From: UBA937 sp031549725
GTDB taxonomy: Bacteria > Spirochaetota > Spirochaetia > Treponematales > Breznakiellaceae
Direction of reading: 5' to 3'
NCBI GenBank assembly: GCA_031549725.1
Contig: JAVBPH010000004.1
Location: forward strand, 1 to 64,000
DNA: 64,000 nt
Below the pieces are notes generated by a model. That model worked only from the letters and a program-made list of their open reading frames with translations, was not told the origin of the DNA and ran no database searches. Position numbers and translations under genes: made by a program. Shown here piece by piece: positions 33,181-41,343 of this stretch; the stretch's first letter is position 1, and every line of letters starts with the position of its first letter.

Positions 33181-34740
33181 TTAGAATCCCATCTCCATGT
33201 AATGGAATTCCAGCCCATCCAGCGGGCCGGTCTCCTCGGTGAGGATAATCCCCCGGGAGTCTCCGGCATAGGAAAAATAGTTTATATGCACCTCCTTCCC
33301 CCGTCGGTCCCGGGCTTCCCCGGAATGGACCACCAAGATTCCATTCTCCAGGGGATGAAATATATCCCAATAACTATAGCTCCCCCCCCGGAAGGTGAAA
33401 TTCCGGTTCCATACGAATCCGTCTCCGGCTGCGGTATACACAGAATACTTATGCGGAACATTCCTTAGATCCTGATGTATGCGGATCACGCTGTTCCCGC
33501 ACTGGTATGCCCAGTCCGTTTCGGTTTCCTTCCTGGGTCCCAGCCAATCGTCGGTAAACAAAACATCCTCCCCGGTCTTGAGGTCACTAATGAGGTACCC
33601 GTTTACCCCCTCATAACCTCGCTCGTAGACTATGTTATTATACCGGATAACCAGATACCGGTTATCCTGAACCCCCAGGACATCGGTATATTCCAGGCCT
33701 TCCTCGATCAGCCAGCCGGGGTACAATTCCTCCTCCCTGTATAACCGGGTTTCACCGGGGTCATAGAGCAGGAATTCCTCTTCGAAGGTAAGGAGGATGA
33801 ATTTTCCCTTATAAGCCATTTCGTCGGGAATTCTTCCCCCAAGGTCCCCGGTTTTTTTTGAACCCGATTTGGCCAGATATTCAATCCCTGCGGACCTGCC
33901 CTGTTTCCCTGCTTCATCGGTGGTTACATAGAATACCCTGGTACCATCATAGTTAAGGGCGAACCTGAAAGCCGGCTCCCTAAACCCTCTGTTGATTTCC
34001 CATTTCCAATAGTCGATATTCCGGGCGTTGGTAATAGTAAAATTTTCCGAATCGATTTCCATAACCTGGTGGGATTTAAAATCATACATGAACAGATATT
34101 CTTTCCCTGTAAATTCACGGATACCGGAGGGTGCCAGGGACTCCGGATCAGCCCAGTTGAAAAGGATAACCGTTCCGTCCCCGGAAACCCGTAGCCCGGG
34201 AAACCGGCTGATGGTCCGTCCCTGCCAGTTGAGGGAAAGTTTATCCTGCCGCCGCCGGCTACCGAGGAAGGTACATAGTTCACCGGTACGGGTATTGGAA
34301 CAAAGAACAGGGAAGAAATCCTCCCTCTGGTAAGTGGTCAGGTAATAACTGAAACACCATCCCGTACTGCCGTCTGCCCGTTCAACCAAAACCCAGAAAC
34401 CGGCATTGCCGCCGATATGTACCAGTTCCCGGTCCTGCTCCAGGACCTTTACGGGTTCCCATAAGTTAAGGGTGCCTCTGATATCCGCCGAAGCCGAGGC
34501 ATCCCGGCGCAGACGCAGGCCGACAGACCAGGGAACAGCATATTCCCCGGGGGAAAAAAGTTCATGGTCATATTGCAAAGGACCGGAGGGCACGTCCTGC
34601 CCGGCAGACGGACCTCCGGGCACATGGGAAGGATCCATGGAGTGGTCCCGCTCCGGCGGAATTGGTTTCTCACAGGAAAAAAGCACCATAGTTGCGAGCA
34701 ACGCCGAAACTACCGTGCGGCGAACTGATACTTTAATCAT
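33181..34740 (-). CDS. SH3b-domain lipoprotein, probably truncated by frameshift
   Basis: This 519-residue protein has lipobox cysteine 23 (LATMVLFSCEKP). Residues 70-140 form an SH3b domain (WSVGLRLRRDASASADIRG, FWVLVERADGSTGWCFSYYL). The rest, about 380 residues, is beta-strand rich with periodic Trp/Tyr/Asp motifs (GTVILFNWADPESL, GTRVFYVTTDEAGK, NRYLVIRYNNIVYE), which resembles a propeller, but no known family was named. It ends with YMEMGF, and the sequence beyond reads as coding in shifted frames. No clear ribosome site precedes the ATG at 34740. It is one of several SH3b envelope proteins in this window. Confidence 0.65.
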   Translation of the reverse strand: MIKVSVRRTVVSALLATMVLFSCEKPIPPERDHSMDPSHVPGGPSAGQDVPSGPLQYDHELFSPGEYAVPWSVGLRLRRDASASADIRGTLNLWEPVKVLEQDRELVHIGGNAGFWVLVERADGSTGWCFSYYLTTYQREDFFPVLCSNTRTGELCTFLGSRRRQDKLSLNWQGRTISRFPGLRVSGDGTVILFNWADPESLAPSGIREFTGKEYLFMYDFKSHQVMEIDSENFTITNARNIDYWKWEINRGFREPAFRFALNYDGTRVFYVTTDEAGKQGRSAGIEYLAKSGSKKTGDLGGRIPDEMAYKGKFILLTFEEEFLLYDPGETRLYREEELYPGWLIEEGLEYTDVLGVQDNRYLVIRYNNIVYERGYEGVNGYLISDLKTGEDVLFTDDWLGPRKETETDWAYQCGNSVIRIHQDLRNVPHKYSVYTAAGDGFVWNRNFTFRGGSYSYWDIFHPLENGILVVHSGEARDRRGKEVHINYFSYAGDSRGIILTEETGPLDGLEFHYMEMGF

Positions 34741-34762
34741 AGCATGAAGTATACCATGGAAT

Positions 34763-34978
34763 TTGATGTTTCAACCAGCAATTCAAAGTATCAGCGTCAA
34801 AGACCGGCAAAGAAGGATGCAGAACAGTGGAATATTTGAGCAACTGATAAGAAGCATAGACAGAAAGGGTGAAAAGCTTCCGGATTATCGGCGATGTGGT
34901 CACAATTATCAGTATAAATTACAGTTTGAATTGCTGCATTCCCAGGGAATAATCCGGCGCCAGGACATTTTTTCGTGA
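34763..34978 (+). pseudogene. possible transposase N-terminal fragment
   Basis: A 71-codon frame includes FEQLIRSIDRKGEKLPDYRR followed by CGHNYQYKLQFELLHSQ. The LPDYRRxGxNxxY pattern resembles the N-terminus of certain transposases, which continue for hundreds of residues. Here the frame ends at 34978. No inverted repeats or rest of an element were seen. The assignment is tentative. The remaining gap to 35155 shows nothing else apart from the ribosome site of the next gene. Confidence 0.3.
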
Positions 34979-35155
34979 TAGAATATGACATTCGCCCTAA
35001 CTTGTAGGCGCCATGATACCTATAATACTTGAAAGAAATAACAATTTCGGAGATAGTTTTTTATCATAATTGTATTTTGGCGCCATCTGCCAGCAGAGAA
35101 CCAGCAGGTTTCTTATGGTCCCAGTGGCGAATGAGCATCTATTCAGGAGGATAGT

Positions 35156-35890
35156 ATGAAGAAAGTCTGGAAAAGAATTGCGTGCATCATATTGATTGTT
35201 CTGGTTTTATGCGCCGTGGTCGCGCTTATTAATTACTACCCCATACTAACCATGAAACCCGCGGCATCGGGTAAAATTCCCAGCACCGAAATCCGGGTGA
35301 TGAAGAACAATTTCGGCAGCCTGTATTTTATCAAAGGAACCGATGGATTTATTCTTATCGATGCGGGATCAAATGCTGCGGCTGTTAAGAATGAACTAGA
35401 GCAGTTTCCCGTGGATGCTTCGGAAGTTAAGTATATACTGCTTACCCACTCCGACAGCGACCATGTGGCAGCCCTGAATTTATTTCCGAATGCCCGGATA
35501 TTCATAAGTAAGGATGAAATGCAGATGCTGAATGGTACTACAAAACGAAGCCCCGTGGGATACAATGCCCTGTCCGCCGGCATAGATTTGGATACCCTCG
35601 TCCCGCTGACCGATAAACAGGAACTTGAGCTAGGCGGACACACCATTGAATGTATCCAAGCCCCCGGACATACCCCGGGATCCATGGCATATTTTATGGA
35701 CGGGCAATATATGTTCACCGGGGATGCCTTCAAAGTAAACGACAGCATTACATCCATTCACCCCTATACCATGGACAAGGAAACCGCCGGGACTTCGATT
35801 CAGAAGCTTAATACCCTTGGCAGTAAAAGCCGGCTTGTACTTACCGCCCACTATGGGTACTTCCCGGCGGCGGAATTAAAATCCCAGTAA
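35156..35890 (+). CDS. membrane-anchored MBL-fold metallo-hydrolase
   Basis: This 244-residue protein has one N-terminal transmembrane segment (IACIILIVLVLCAVVALI) and an extracytoplasmic metallo-beta-lactamase-fold domain. Zinc ligands are visible in order: LLTHSDSDHVAAL (about residue 100), APGHTPGSMAYF (about 177), FTGDAFKV and LTAHYGYFP near the end. It is of glyoxalase-II/flavorubredoxin-like type without further fusion. AGGAGGATAG precedes the ATG. The substrate is unknown. The next gene, a methyltransferase, follows at 60 bases on the same strand. Confidence 0.85.
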   Translation: MKKVWKRIACIILIVLVLCAVVALINYYPILTMKPAASGKIPSTEIRVMKNNFGSLYFIKGTDGFILIDAGSNAAAVKNELEQFPVDASEVKYILLTHSDSDHVAALNLFPNARIFISKDEMQMLNGTTKRSPVGYNALSAGIDLDTLVPLTDKQELELGGHTIECIQAPGHTPGSMAYFMDGQYMFTGDAFKVNDSITSIHPYTMDKETAGTSIQKLNTLGSKSRLVLTAHYGYFPAAELKSQ

Positions 35891-35950
35891 AAAGATATGG
35901 ACGGGTACAGGTGAACCAAAACAGCGGACCATCACGGCGGAGATATAACT

Positions 35951-36613
35951 ATGCTTGAAAAAATGACCGATTTCTTTACAGCAAGAACCGGTATTTATGA
36001 TGACCACATGTTATCAAATTTCAAAAATGGTTATAAAAAACTGGCAGAAATGATTCCGGATACTGTCACATCCTTATTGGATTTAGGCTGCGGCACAGGA
36101 CTGGAACTGGATGAAATATTCAAAAGATTCCCGGAATTAAAAGTAACCGGAATAGATTTAACCCAAAAAATGCTGGATAGATTAAAAGAAAAATTTGGCC
36201 ATAAAAATATAACATTAATAAATGCGGATTATTTTCAATATGATTTTGGAACAAATACATATGATACTGTAATTTCATTTGAAACCTTACATCATTTTGA
36301 ACACCATGAAAAAATAAAATTGTACAAAAAAATATTCAACGCACTGACACCGAACGGACAATACATTGAATGTGACTATATGGTATTTAAACAGGAGGAA
36401 GAGAATTTCTATTTTTCTGAAAATAAACGGCTAAGGATTGAACATGGTATAAAAGATGGAGAATTTTACCATTATGATACTCCCTGTACCATAAGCAACC
36501 AAATAATGATGATGAATAAAGCAGGATTTATTCATGTCAAAGAAGAATGGAGAGAAGCAAATACGGTAATAATAAGGGCAAAAAAGAATATCCGTGGGTG
36601 TGCTGCCCCATAA
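35951..36613 (+). CDS. class I SAM-dependent methyltransferase
   Basis: This 220-residue Rossmann-fold methyltransferase has motif I SLLDLGCGTGLELDEI (residues 39-54), motif II GIDLTQKMLDRLKEKFGHKN, an aromatic/acidic post-I stretch ITLINADYFQYDF and motif III-like VISFETLHHFEHHEK. It is AT-rich compared with the pst region, a sign of different origin. It ends 53 bases before the inverted three-hairpin repeat at 36667. The substrate is unknown. The coding strand and spacing fit cotranscription with the MBL hydrolase. Confidence 0.85.
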   Translation: MLEKMTDFFTARTGIYDDHMLSNFKNGYKKLAEMIPDTVTSLLDLGCGTGLELDEIFKRFPELKVTGIDLTQKMLDRLKEKFGHKNITLINADYFQYDFGTNTYDTVISFETLHHFEHHEKIKLYKKIFNALTPNGQYIECDYMVFKQEEENFYFSENKRLRIEHGIKDGEFYHYDTPCTISNQIMMMNKAGFIHVKEEWREANTVIIRAKKNIRGCAAP

Positions 36614-36666
36614 CAGATTTTTTTGGCATCTAACTAAAAATTGGGATAATAAAAGAAAATATGTTT

Positions 36667-36808
36667 GAGCCTTTTTCAAAACTCGGTTAGTTTTGAAAAA
36701 GGCTTTTGCAGAAAGAATACTATTTCCTTACCCATAAATAAAATAGTATTCTTTCTGCACTTACATCTAAGGTTGCTTTTTCAAAATTTGACATTTTGAA
36801 AAAGCCTC
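36667..36808 (-). repeat. three-hairpin repeat element, copy B
   Basis: This is a complete 142-base copy of the element at 1-139, in the opposite orientation, with about one difference seen by eye. It has three successive hairpins: GAGCCTTTTTCAAAACT with its complement, a central GCAGAAAGAATACTATTT with its complement, and CTTTTTCAAAAT with ATTTTGAAAAAG. The whole element starts GAGCC and ends GCCTC, an inverted pair of short ends. No target duplication was found. Confidence 0.85.
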
Positions 36809-36980
36809 GGATGAATGAATTAATTATAAGAGTGTTTTGTTGAATATATGAAGTATGATGGGGCGGAGCTGCATTTAAAATACAAACACTCTTATAAATA
36901 TGTTTTTTATGCAAAGAACAACATTGACAAAACAACAATAACAATCAATTATAACAGCAGTAATATTTCTATCATAATTT

Positions 36981-37094
36981 GAGGCAAAGAAAATACACGT
37001 TCCTGTAGGTAGTCAGGAAAGCTGTACGATCAGCTAGGTAACCATCTGAAAGATGTCCGTTTTTGCTTCTGGGCGAAGAATGCCCGGAGGGGAA
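36981..37094 (+). ncRNA. putative yjdF-motif (azaaromatic-sensing) riboswitch
   Basis: Upstream of yjdF lies a conserved-looking RNA with GAGGCAAAGAAA, ACACGTTCCTG, GGAAAGCTGTACGATCAGC, a GATGTCCGTTTTTGCTTCTG block, and a final GGGC/GCCC hairpin that leads directly into the GGAGGGG ribosome site. These features agree with what I know of the yjdF motif. The ribosome site follows the last hairpin, so control is probably at translation. Its adjacency to a YjdF protein strongly supports the call. Confidence 0.8.
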
Positions 37095-37096
37095 AA

Positions 37097-37480
37097 ATGG
37101 CAACGGTGATTACAACAATATATTTTGACGGTCAATTCTGGAAAGCAATAATCGAGAAGCAGGAAGAAAACGGAACAGCCATAGGTGAATACACCTTCGG
37201 GGCAGAGCCAAGTAATAATGACATAAAAGATTTTTATCTAAATAAGTGCTGGAAGATAAGATGCATAAAAGTAAATTCGGAATATCATCTTTTTAAAAAC
37301 AGAAAAAAGAAACAGGAAGAAAGGCAGACATCACATTCGAAAGAAATATATAAAATAAACTGTACCGGAATCATGAGGAAAGAGAAGCTGCAGAAGAAAA
37401 AAATAATAAGGACAAAGGAAGCAGAAGAAAAATATTTATTAAAAAAAATGAAGAAAAAGCAAAAGAAAAAAGGACATTAA
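37097..37480 (+). CDS. yjdF: YjdF family protein
   Basis: This 127-residue protein has TTIYFDGQFWKAIIEKQEEN at the N-terminus, GEYTFGAEPSNNDIKDFYL in the middle and a very basic C-terminal tail (EKYLLKKMKKKQKKKGH). That is the layout of the YjdF family, which is associated with the yjdF riboswitch and proposed to deal with azaaromatic compounds. GGAGGGG precedes the ATG by four to five bases and lies at the end of the riboswitch. The family is common in Firmicutes. In a spirochaete-like genome, transfer is likely. Confidence 0.85.
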   Translation: MATVITTIYFDGQFWKAIIEKQEENGTAIGEYTFGAEPSNNDIKDFYLNKCWKIRCIKVNSEYHLFKNRKKKQEERQTSHSKEIYKINCTGIMRKEKLQKKKIIRTKEAEEKYLLKKMKKKQKKKGH

Positions 37481-37520
37481 GAGAACCCGCAGCAAAGTTT
37501 TTAAACTTGACCGTGGGTTA

Positions 37521-38024
37521 TCAGCCGTGAAGAAGTATTAAAGGAAACAAAGATAATGAGCAAAGGAAAATATATATCCATGGTTCTTTAAGAAAGAATT
37601 TAACGTTCAATGGTTCATTACTTTTTTTAATCTTTCTTATTATCAAACATAAAACTATTATTGGACATTGAAGTGAAAAAAATATGAAGAAGAACCAAAA
37701 CGTGCCCAAACGAAGAAACTGCGAAATAGTAAAACGAAAAGGGAATTTATAAAATATAACATCCTGAATAAACCCGGAGGATATAAGATTAATTGTACTT
37801 GTTAAAAGAAAATAAATAACATAATAAACGAGTGAAAATATATTTATGGATTTTTTAAGAAAAATAAATACCATTATCGGAATCGTAAAAATAATCAGAA
37901 AAATCCCCAAAAAAGCGATGGCCTGATGTTGGTATCCAAAAATCCACGGAAAAGATAAGAGAAATATAAAAGAAAAAATCAAAAGAATTAGAATTGAAAA
38001 AATAATAATAGAATATTTCTTCAT
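37521..38024 (-). CDS. AT-rich multi-pass membrane protein of unknown function
   Basis: This 167-residue protein has four predicted membrane helices (IIIFSILILLIFSFIFLLSF, IAFLGIFLIIFTIPIMVFIF, IFSLVYYVIYFLLTSTINL and FWFFFIFFSLQCPIIVLCLI) and a fifth weaker one at the end. It is much AT-richer than the flanking operons and no ribosome site is visible before the ATG. No family was recognised. The stop lies 40 bases beyond the convergent yjdF gene. Confidence 0.5.
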   Translation of the reverse strand: MKKYSIIIFSILILLIFSFIFLLSFPWIFGYQHQAIAFLGIFLIIFTIPIMVFIFLKKSINIFSLVYYVIYFLLTSTINLISSGFIQDVIFYKFPFRFTISQFLRLGTFWFFFIFFSLQCPIIVLCLIIRKIKKSNEPLNVKFFLKEPWIYIFLCSLSLFPLILLHG

Positions 38025-38307
38025 GATAAAATAAAAATGTTTTTAGGAGGAAATGTCAATATAACAGATTGTAAAACAATACCGGGGCTGTTAAAATATA
38101 CGGGGATAATAATGTTATTAAATAATGAGCCCTGGAAAAGGAAGTTGAAGGGTGCTCCGGCGGTACATATACATACTGTTAGGTGTAGTTTGTCCTAAAA
38201 TTGGCGGGAAATAATTTATAGCAAAATATAATTTAAGAAACAGGTAAATGTATTGACTAAATATTTGAATTGCAATGAACATGGAATACGCATTAGAAGG
38301 ATATGAT

Positions 38308-38715
38308 ATGAAGTTTGATAAAACGACAGTTCGAATTTTGGTACGGAAAGACTATGGCGATTGCTTTGATTTCTATACTAAAAAAATTGGTTTAGTTGCA
38401 GTTTGGGGAGATAGAAATGGTCCCTATACTTCCTTTGCTGTAAAAGAAGGAAAGCCGCCATGTTTTGCTATTTTCAGCGGGGATAATATGTCAATATTCA
38501 ATGGGTACAAACAGCCCAATGTAAATTCTCAACCTGATACCATCGCGGTTATAATATCTTCCGAAAACTTGGATGATGACTATAAACGTTTAAAAGAGGC
38601 GGGGGTAGAATTTATAGGAGAGCCGCAATTTGTTGAAGATTGGGGAATGCGTTGCACCTATTTTAGAGATACAGAAGGCAATTTGTTTGAATTAAATGAT
38701 GCGGATGGCGTATAA
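38308..38715 (+). CDS. VOC family protein
   Basis: This 135-residue VOC/glyoxalase-fold protein has TVRILVRKDYGDCFDFYTKK at the N-terminus, PDTIAVIISSENLDDDYKRL in the middle and the typical end RCTYFRDTEGNLFELND. The ATG at 38308 has AGAAGG seven bases upstream and lies at the start of homology. An ATG at 38275 lacks a site. It is a single gene between repeats with its own hairpin terminator. The substrate is unknown. Confidence 0.8.
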   Translation: MKFDKTTVRILVRKDYGDCFDFYTKKIGLVAVWGDRNGPYTSFAVKEGKPPCFAIFSGDNMSIFNGYKQPNVNSQPDTIAVIISSENLDDDYKRLKEAGVEFIGEPQFVEDWGMRCTYFRDTEGNLFELNDADGV

Positions 38716-38722
38716 TGAAGAA

Positions 38723-38743
38723 CCCCGAGGCAGAGCCTCGGGG
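38723..38743. terminator. hairpin terminator after the VOC gene
   Basis: A perfect 9-bp stem (CCCCGAGGC/GCCTCGGGG) with a 3-base loop lies eight bases after the stop codon. It has no T-run, but it is well placed. Confidence 0.5.
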
Positions 38744-39207
38744 AATCTTCGCTGTAGAGGAAATTATTATACAGGCTGAGGGTTCATACCAAATACAAAC
38801 GTTTCAACCCTCATCCAGGGCGGTAAAAAATCAACCGATGCTAGATCGTGTATGAGCCCCAACAGGCTTCCAATCAACATACACGCCGTAAGCAGCGGGG
38901 TATATTGTACGGACAAACTGCACATAACAAAGTTTATACGTGTCGCCGCTGCGCTCATCGGCCTGCGTTCGCCTAGGCAGACTTGGCACCCCATGGCTTA
39001 CAGTAGCGCATTTTATGGCGGCGGTCATTGCAGCGCAATGCCCTATTAAGTAGCCGCGAAACGTCGTAAAAACCCAAACGTTACCTGAAATGTCCCAACC
39101 CACCTGGACATATTCAGAAGACCGCCGAACACCCTTGTTCAGCGGAGAATATTTACATGGAAAATAAAACATGGCATGATATTCCTTGAACACAGGAATT
39201 TACAGAA
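38744..39207. other. repeat-rich intergenic region
   Basis: No gene is supported in these 460 bases. Imperfect inverted repeats are present: CGTGTATG with CATACACG around 38847-38886, and CATTGCAGCGCAATG near 39026-39040. GCAGCGGGGTATATTG near 38892 resembles the opening of the structured repeat family. The region looks like a degenerate repeat array or decayed DNA. Confidence 0.4.
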
Positions 39208-39765
39208 ATGAACAAAATAATATGTGTACTTTACATTTTTTTAAATATTTCTTTTATATTTGCTAACGGAAACAGGGAGTTACCTGATGGGTATGCAGAT
39301 TTAGGAAAAATTGAAGTAACAAAAGGCTTTGAATTAAGTTTACCCTATAAAAAACCTGCCGGCATAGATAAAATAATCACTCATTCCAGGAAAGGATTGA
39401 TAATTAACAAATTATTGGTTGATAATAAAATCATTAAGGTTAAAAAACATCCATGGTTCGATTTGTCGGCAAATGAAGCAATGGCATATTTAGATCAAGA
39501 AGTTGCCGATAAAGAAGAAGAAATCTGCTATTTACCAATGATATGGAGAATGGACGAAATGGGAGTTTCTTTTGATTATTATACCAGAAATAATCAATTT
39601 CGATATTCCCCCGATTATTATAAAATACCATACGGTAGTAAGGAAATATATATTGAATACCGGGTACGATTAGTTAAGAACAAAGAGCAAAATGATTATG
39701 AATATATCATTCCAGATGATATATATGTTGTTAGATTTGAATTGATTTGGCCTGAAAAAATATAA
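39208..39765 (+). CDS. putative exported protein of unknown function
   Basis: This 185-residue protein has a clear signal peptide (IICVLYIFLNISFIFANGN) and no lipobox. It is AT-rich. The mature part starts with a charged EVTKGFELSLPYKKPAGI stretch and ends in a beta-rich region (EIYIEYRVRLVKNKEQNDY, YIIPDDIYVVRFELIWPE). No family was recognised. Repeat copy 2 begins six bases after its stop. The ribosome site is weak (AGGAA at 12 bases). Confidence 0.6.
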   Translation: MNKIICVLYIFLNISFIFANGNRELPDGYADLGKIEVTKGFELSLPYKKPAGIDKIITHSRKGLIINKLLVDNKIIKVKKHPWFDLSANEAMAYLDQEVADKEEEICYLPMIWRMDEMGVSFDYYTRNNQFRYSPDYYKIPYGSKEIYIEYRVRLVKNKEQNDYEYIIPDDIYVVRFELIWPEKI

Positions 39766-39770
39766 AAAAC

Positions 39771-39920
39771 CTCGCCGCAGAGCAGCGAGGTTTGTTGGTT
39801 CTGTAAGGTATGGATTTTATGTGGGTTTAATACCCATACAATTTTGATTTACAAGATTTTTAGAACGCCCCAGAGCCTCGCACGCGGGAGCGTGCAGAAA
39901 ATATTAAACCCACTTGCGAA
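39771..39920 (+). repeat. structured intergenic repeat, copy 2
   Basis: It contains TTGGTTCTGTAAGGTATGG, then the outer arms GTGGGTTTAATA (39821-39832) and TATTAAACCCAC (39902-39913), which pair over 12 bp. An inner CGCACGCGGGAGCGTGC hairpin lies near 39880-39896. TTGCGAATAAA follows the right arm. It is close in sequence to copy 3 at 58131. Confidence 0.8.
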
Positions 39921-40009
39921 TAAAAAACACTTGTTGTCCGCAGCGATCAGATTCGTAACTGGTGGGCATTTCGCATAACAAAGTGGGACTTGTGTTATCA
40001 ATTCAAATC

Positions 40010-41173
40010 TTAAAACAGATCACTTTTGATTCCATCCCAGGTAATCAGCTTTATACCCTGGTGACTGAGCTTCAAATCTCCCGCATAAATCACACGGCAA
40101 TTTTCAGGAGCTTCTTTGGAAAACTTCATCCACGAGTTTAACCCATCGAGAAAATCAGAAGAAAATGTCTTACCGGATTTTATTTCGATAGCAGTGAGTT
40201 TTGATCCATTCTCCAGAACTGCATCAATTTCTATTCCCGTATTATCCCTCCAGAAATAAAGGTCCGGTGTCATTCCTTTGTTGAACCGTACCTTCAGCAA
40301 TTCAGAGATGATAAATGATTCAAAAAGATTTCCCCGGTTTGGGTGAATAAAAAGCTGTTCTGAATCATGAATACCCAGGAGACGGCAGGCAAGTCCTGGA
40401 TCAAGAAAATAGAGCTTTGGTGTTTTAACCAGCCGCTTACCAAAGTTACGGTAATAAGGACGGAGGATATAAATAATCCCGCTGGTTTCTAAAATAGATA
40501 TCCAGGCCTTTGCGGTATTATGGCTTAATCCGCAGTCAGCCGCTAGAACGCTTAAATTGATAAGTTGGCCGGAACGGGCGGCGCACATTTTCACAAAAGT
40601 CTGAAATTGCCCCAGGTCCTTCACGTTAATAATTAAACGCACATCCCGTTCGATATAAGAGGCAATATAATTGGTGTACCAATCATAAGGAGACACATCC
40701 CTATCATAAAGAGGAGGATAAAGGCCGGTAACCATCGCTGTAAGAGAATCATCCGGTTTTCGATCAGCCCCGGTTAATTCTTCTATTGAAAATGGAAGCA
40801 GTGTCAGGAAAGCGGCCCTCCCCGCCAGTGACTCGGTTGCTTTTTCCAACAAATGAAACTGCTGTGAACCGGTAACAATATATTTCCCAGGGATAGGGTT
40901 TTTATCAATGGCTGTTTTTAAATAAGAGAATATTTCACTTACATACTGGGCCTCATCCAGAATGAGACCATCAGGATAATTATCCAGCAAGCCCCGGGGA
41001 TCAGAACGAGCCAGTGCAGCTATATCCGGATCTTCAAGGGAAATATATGGTTTATGGGGAAAGGCTTTTTTTGCCAGGGTTGTCTTTCCGGATTGCCGGG
41101 GACCGGTAATGCAGATGAGAGGAAATCCCTTTGCATAACGCTGCAGTGTCACTTCTGCTGTTCTTTTGATCAT
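40010..41173 (-). CDS. AAA ATPase with DUF4143 domain
   Basis: This 387-residue protein is of the AAA_14/DUF4143 type. It has Walker A ITGPRQSGKTTLAKKAF (residues 20-36), Walker B-like LILDEAQYVSEIFSYLKTAI and sensor ITGSQQFHLLEKATESLAGR. The C-terminal DUF4143 domain includes NRGNLFESFIISELLK and YFWRDNTGIEIDAVLENG. The DxE...K-like core (EIDAV...IEIKSG) belongs to the nuclease-like fold seen in this family. Members are common in mobile or accessory DNA and their function is not settled. No ribosome site was seen. The gene stands alone. Confidence 0.85.
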   Translation of the reverse strand: MIKRTAEVTLQRYAKGFPLICITGPRQSGKTTLAKKAFPHKPYISLEDPDIAALARSDPRGLLDNYPDGLILDEAQYVSEIFSYLKTAIDKNPIPGKYIVTGSQQFHLLEKATESLAGRAAFLTLLPFSIEELTGADRKPDDSLTAMVTGLYPPLYDRDVSPYDWYTNYIASYIERDVRLIINVKDLGQFQTFVKMCAARSGQLINLSVLAADCGLSHNTAKAWISILETSGIIYILRPYYRNFGKRLVKTPKLYFLDPGLACRLLGIHDSEQLFIHPNRGNLFESFIISELLKVRFNKGMTPDLYFWRDNTGIEIDAVLENGSKLTAIEIKSGKTFSSDFLDGLNSWMKFSKEAPENCRVIYAGDLKLSHQGIKLITWDGIKSDLF

Positions 41174-41343
41174 ATAACAAGTTTAAAACATTTTTTACAA
41201 ATTGTCAATTTAATTGACAATTTGTAAAATTGCCTTATTCTATCGTGGTCCTCGGGCAGCATATATGGTTGAATAATATATTGCTGTTTTGAAAAAGCCT
41301 CAGAATATAGAAAATTTACATTTTTACAATCAGCTCTATCAAA

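Noticed and set aside
34763..34978. Complete insertion sequence around the transposase-like fragment
   Set aside because: Only about 50 residues resemble a transposase. No terminal inverted repeats, target duplication or further coding part was found.
38744..39207. Possible integron attC-like repeats
   Set aside because: Inverted repeats are present but not the paired GTTRRRY/RYYYAAC core sites expected of attC. No integrase was seen.
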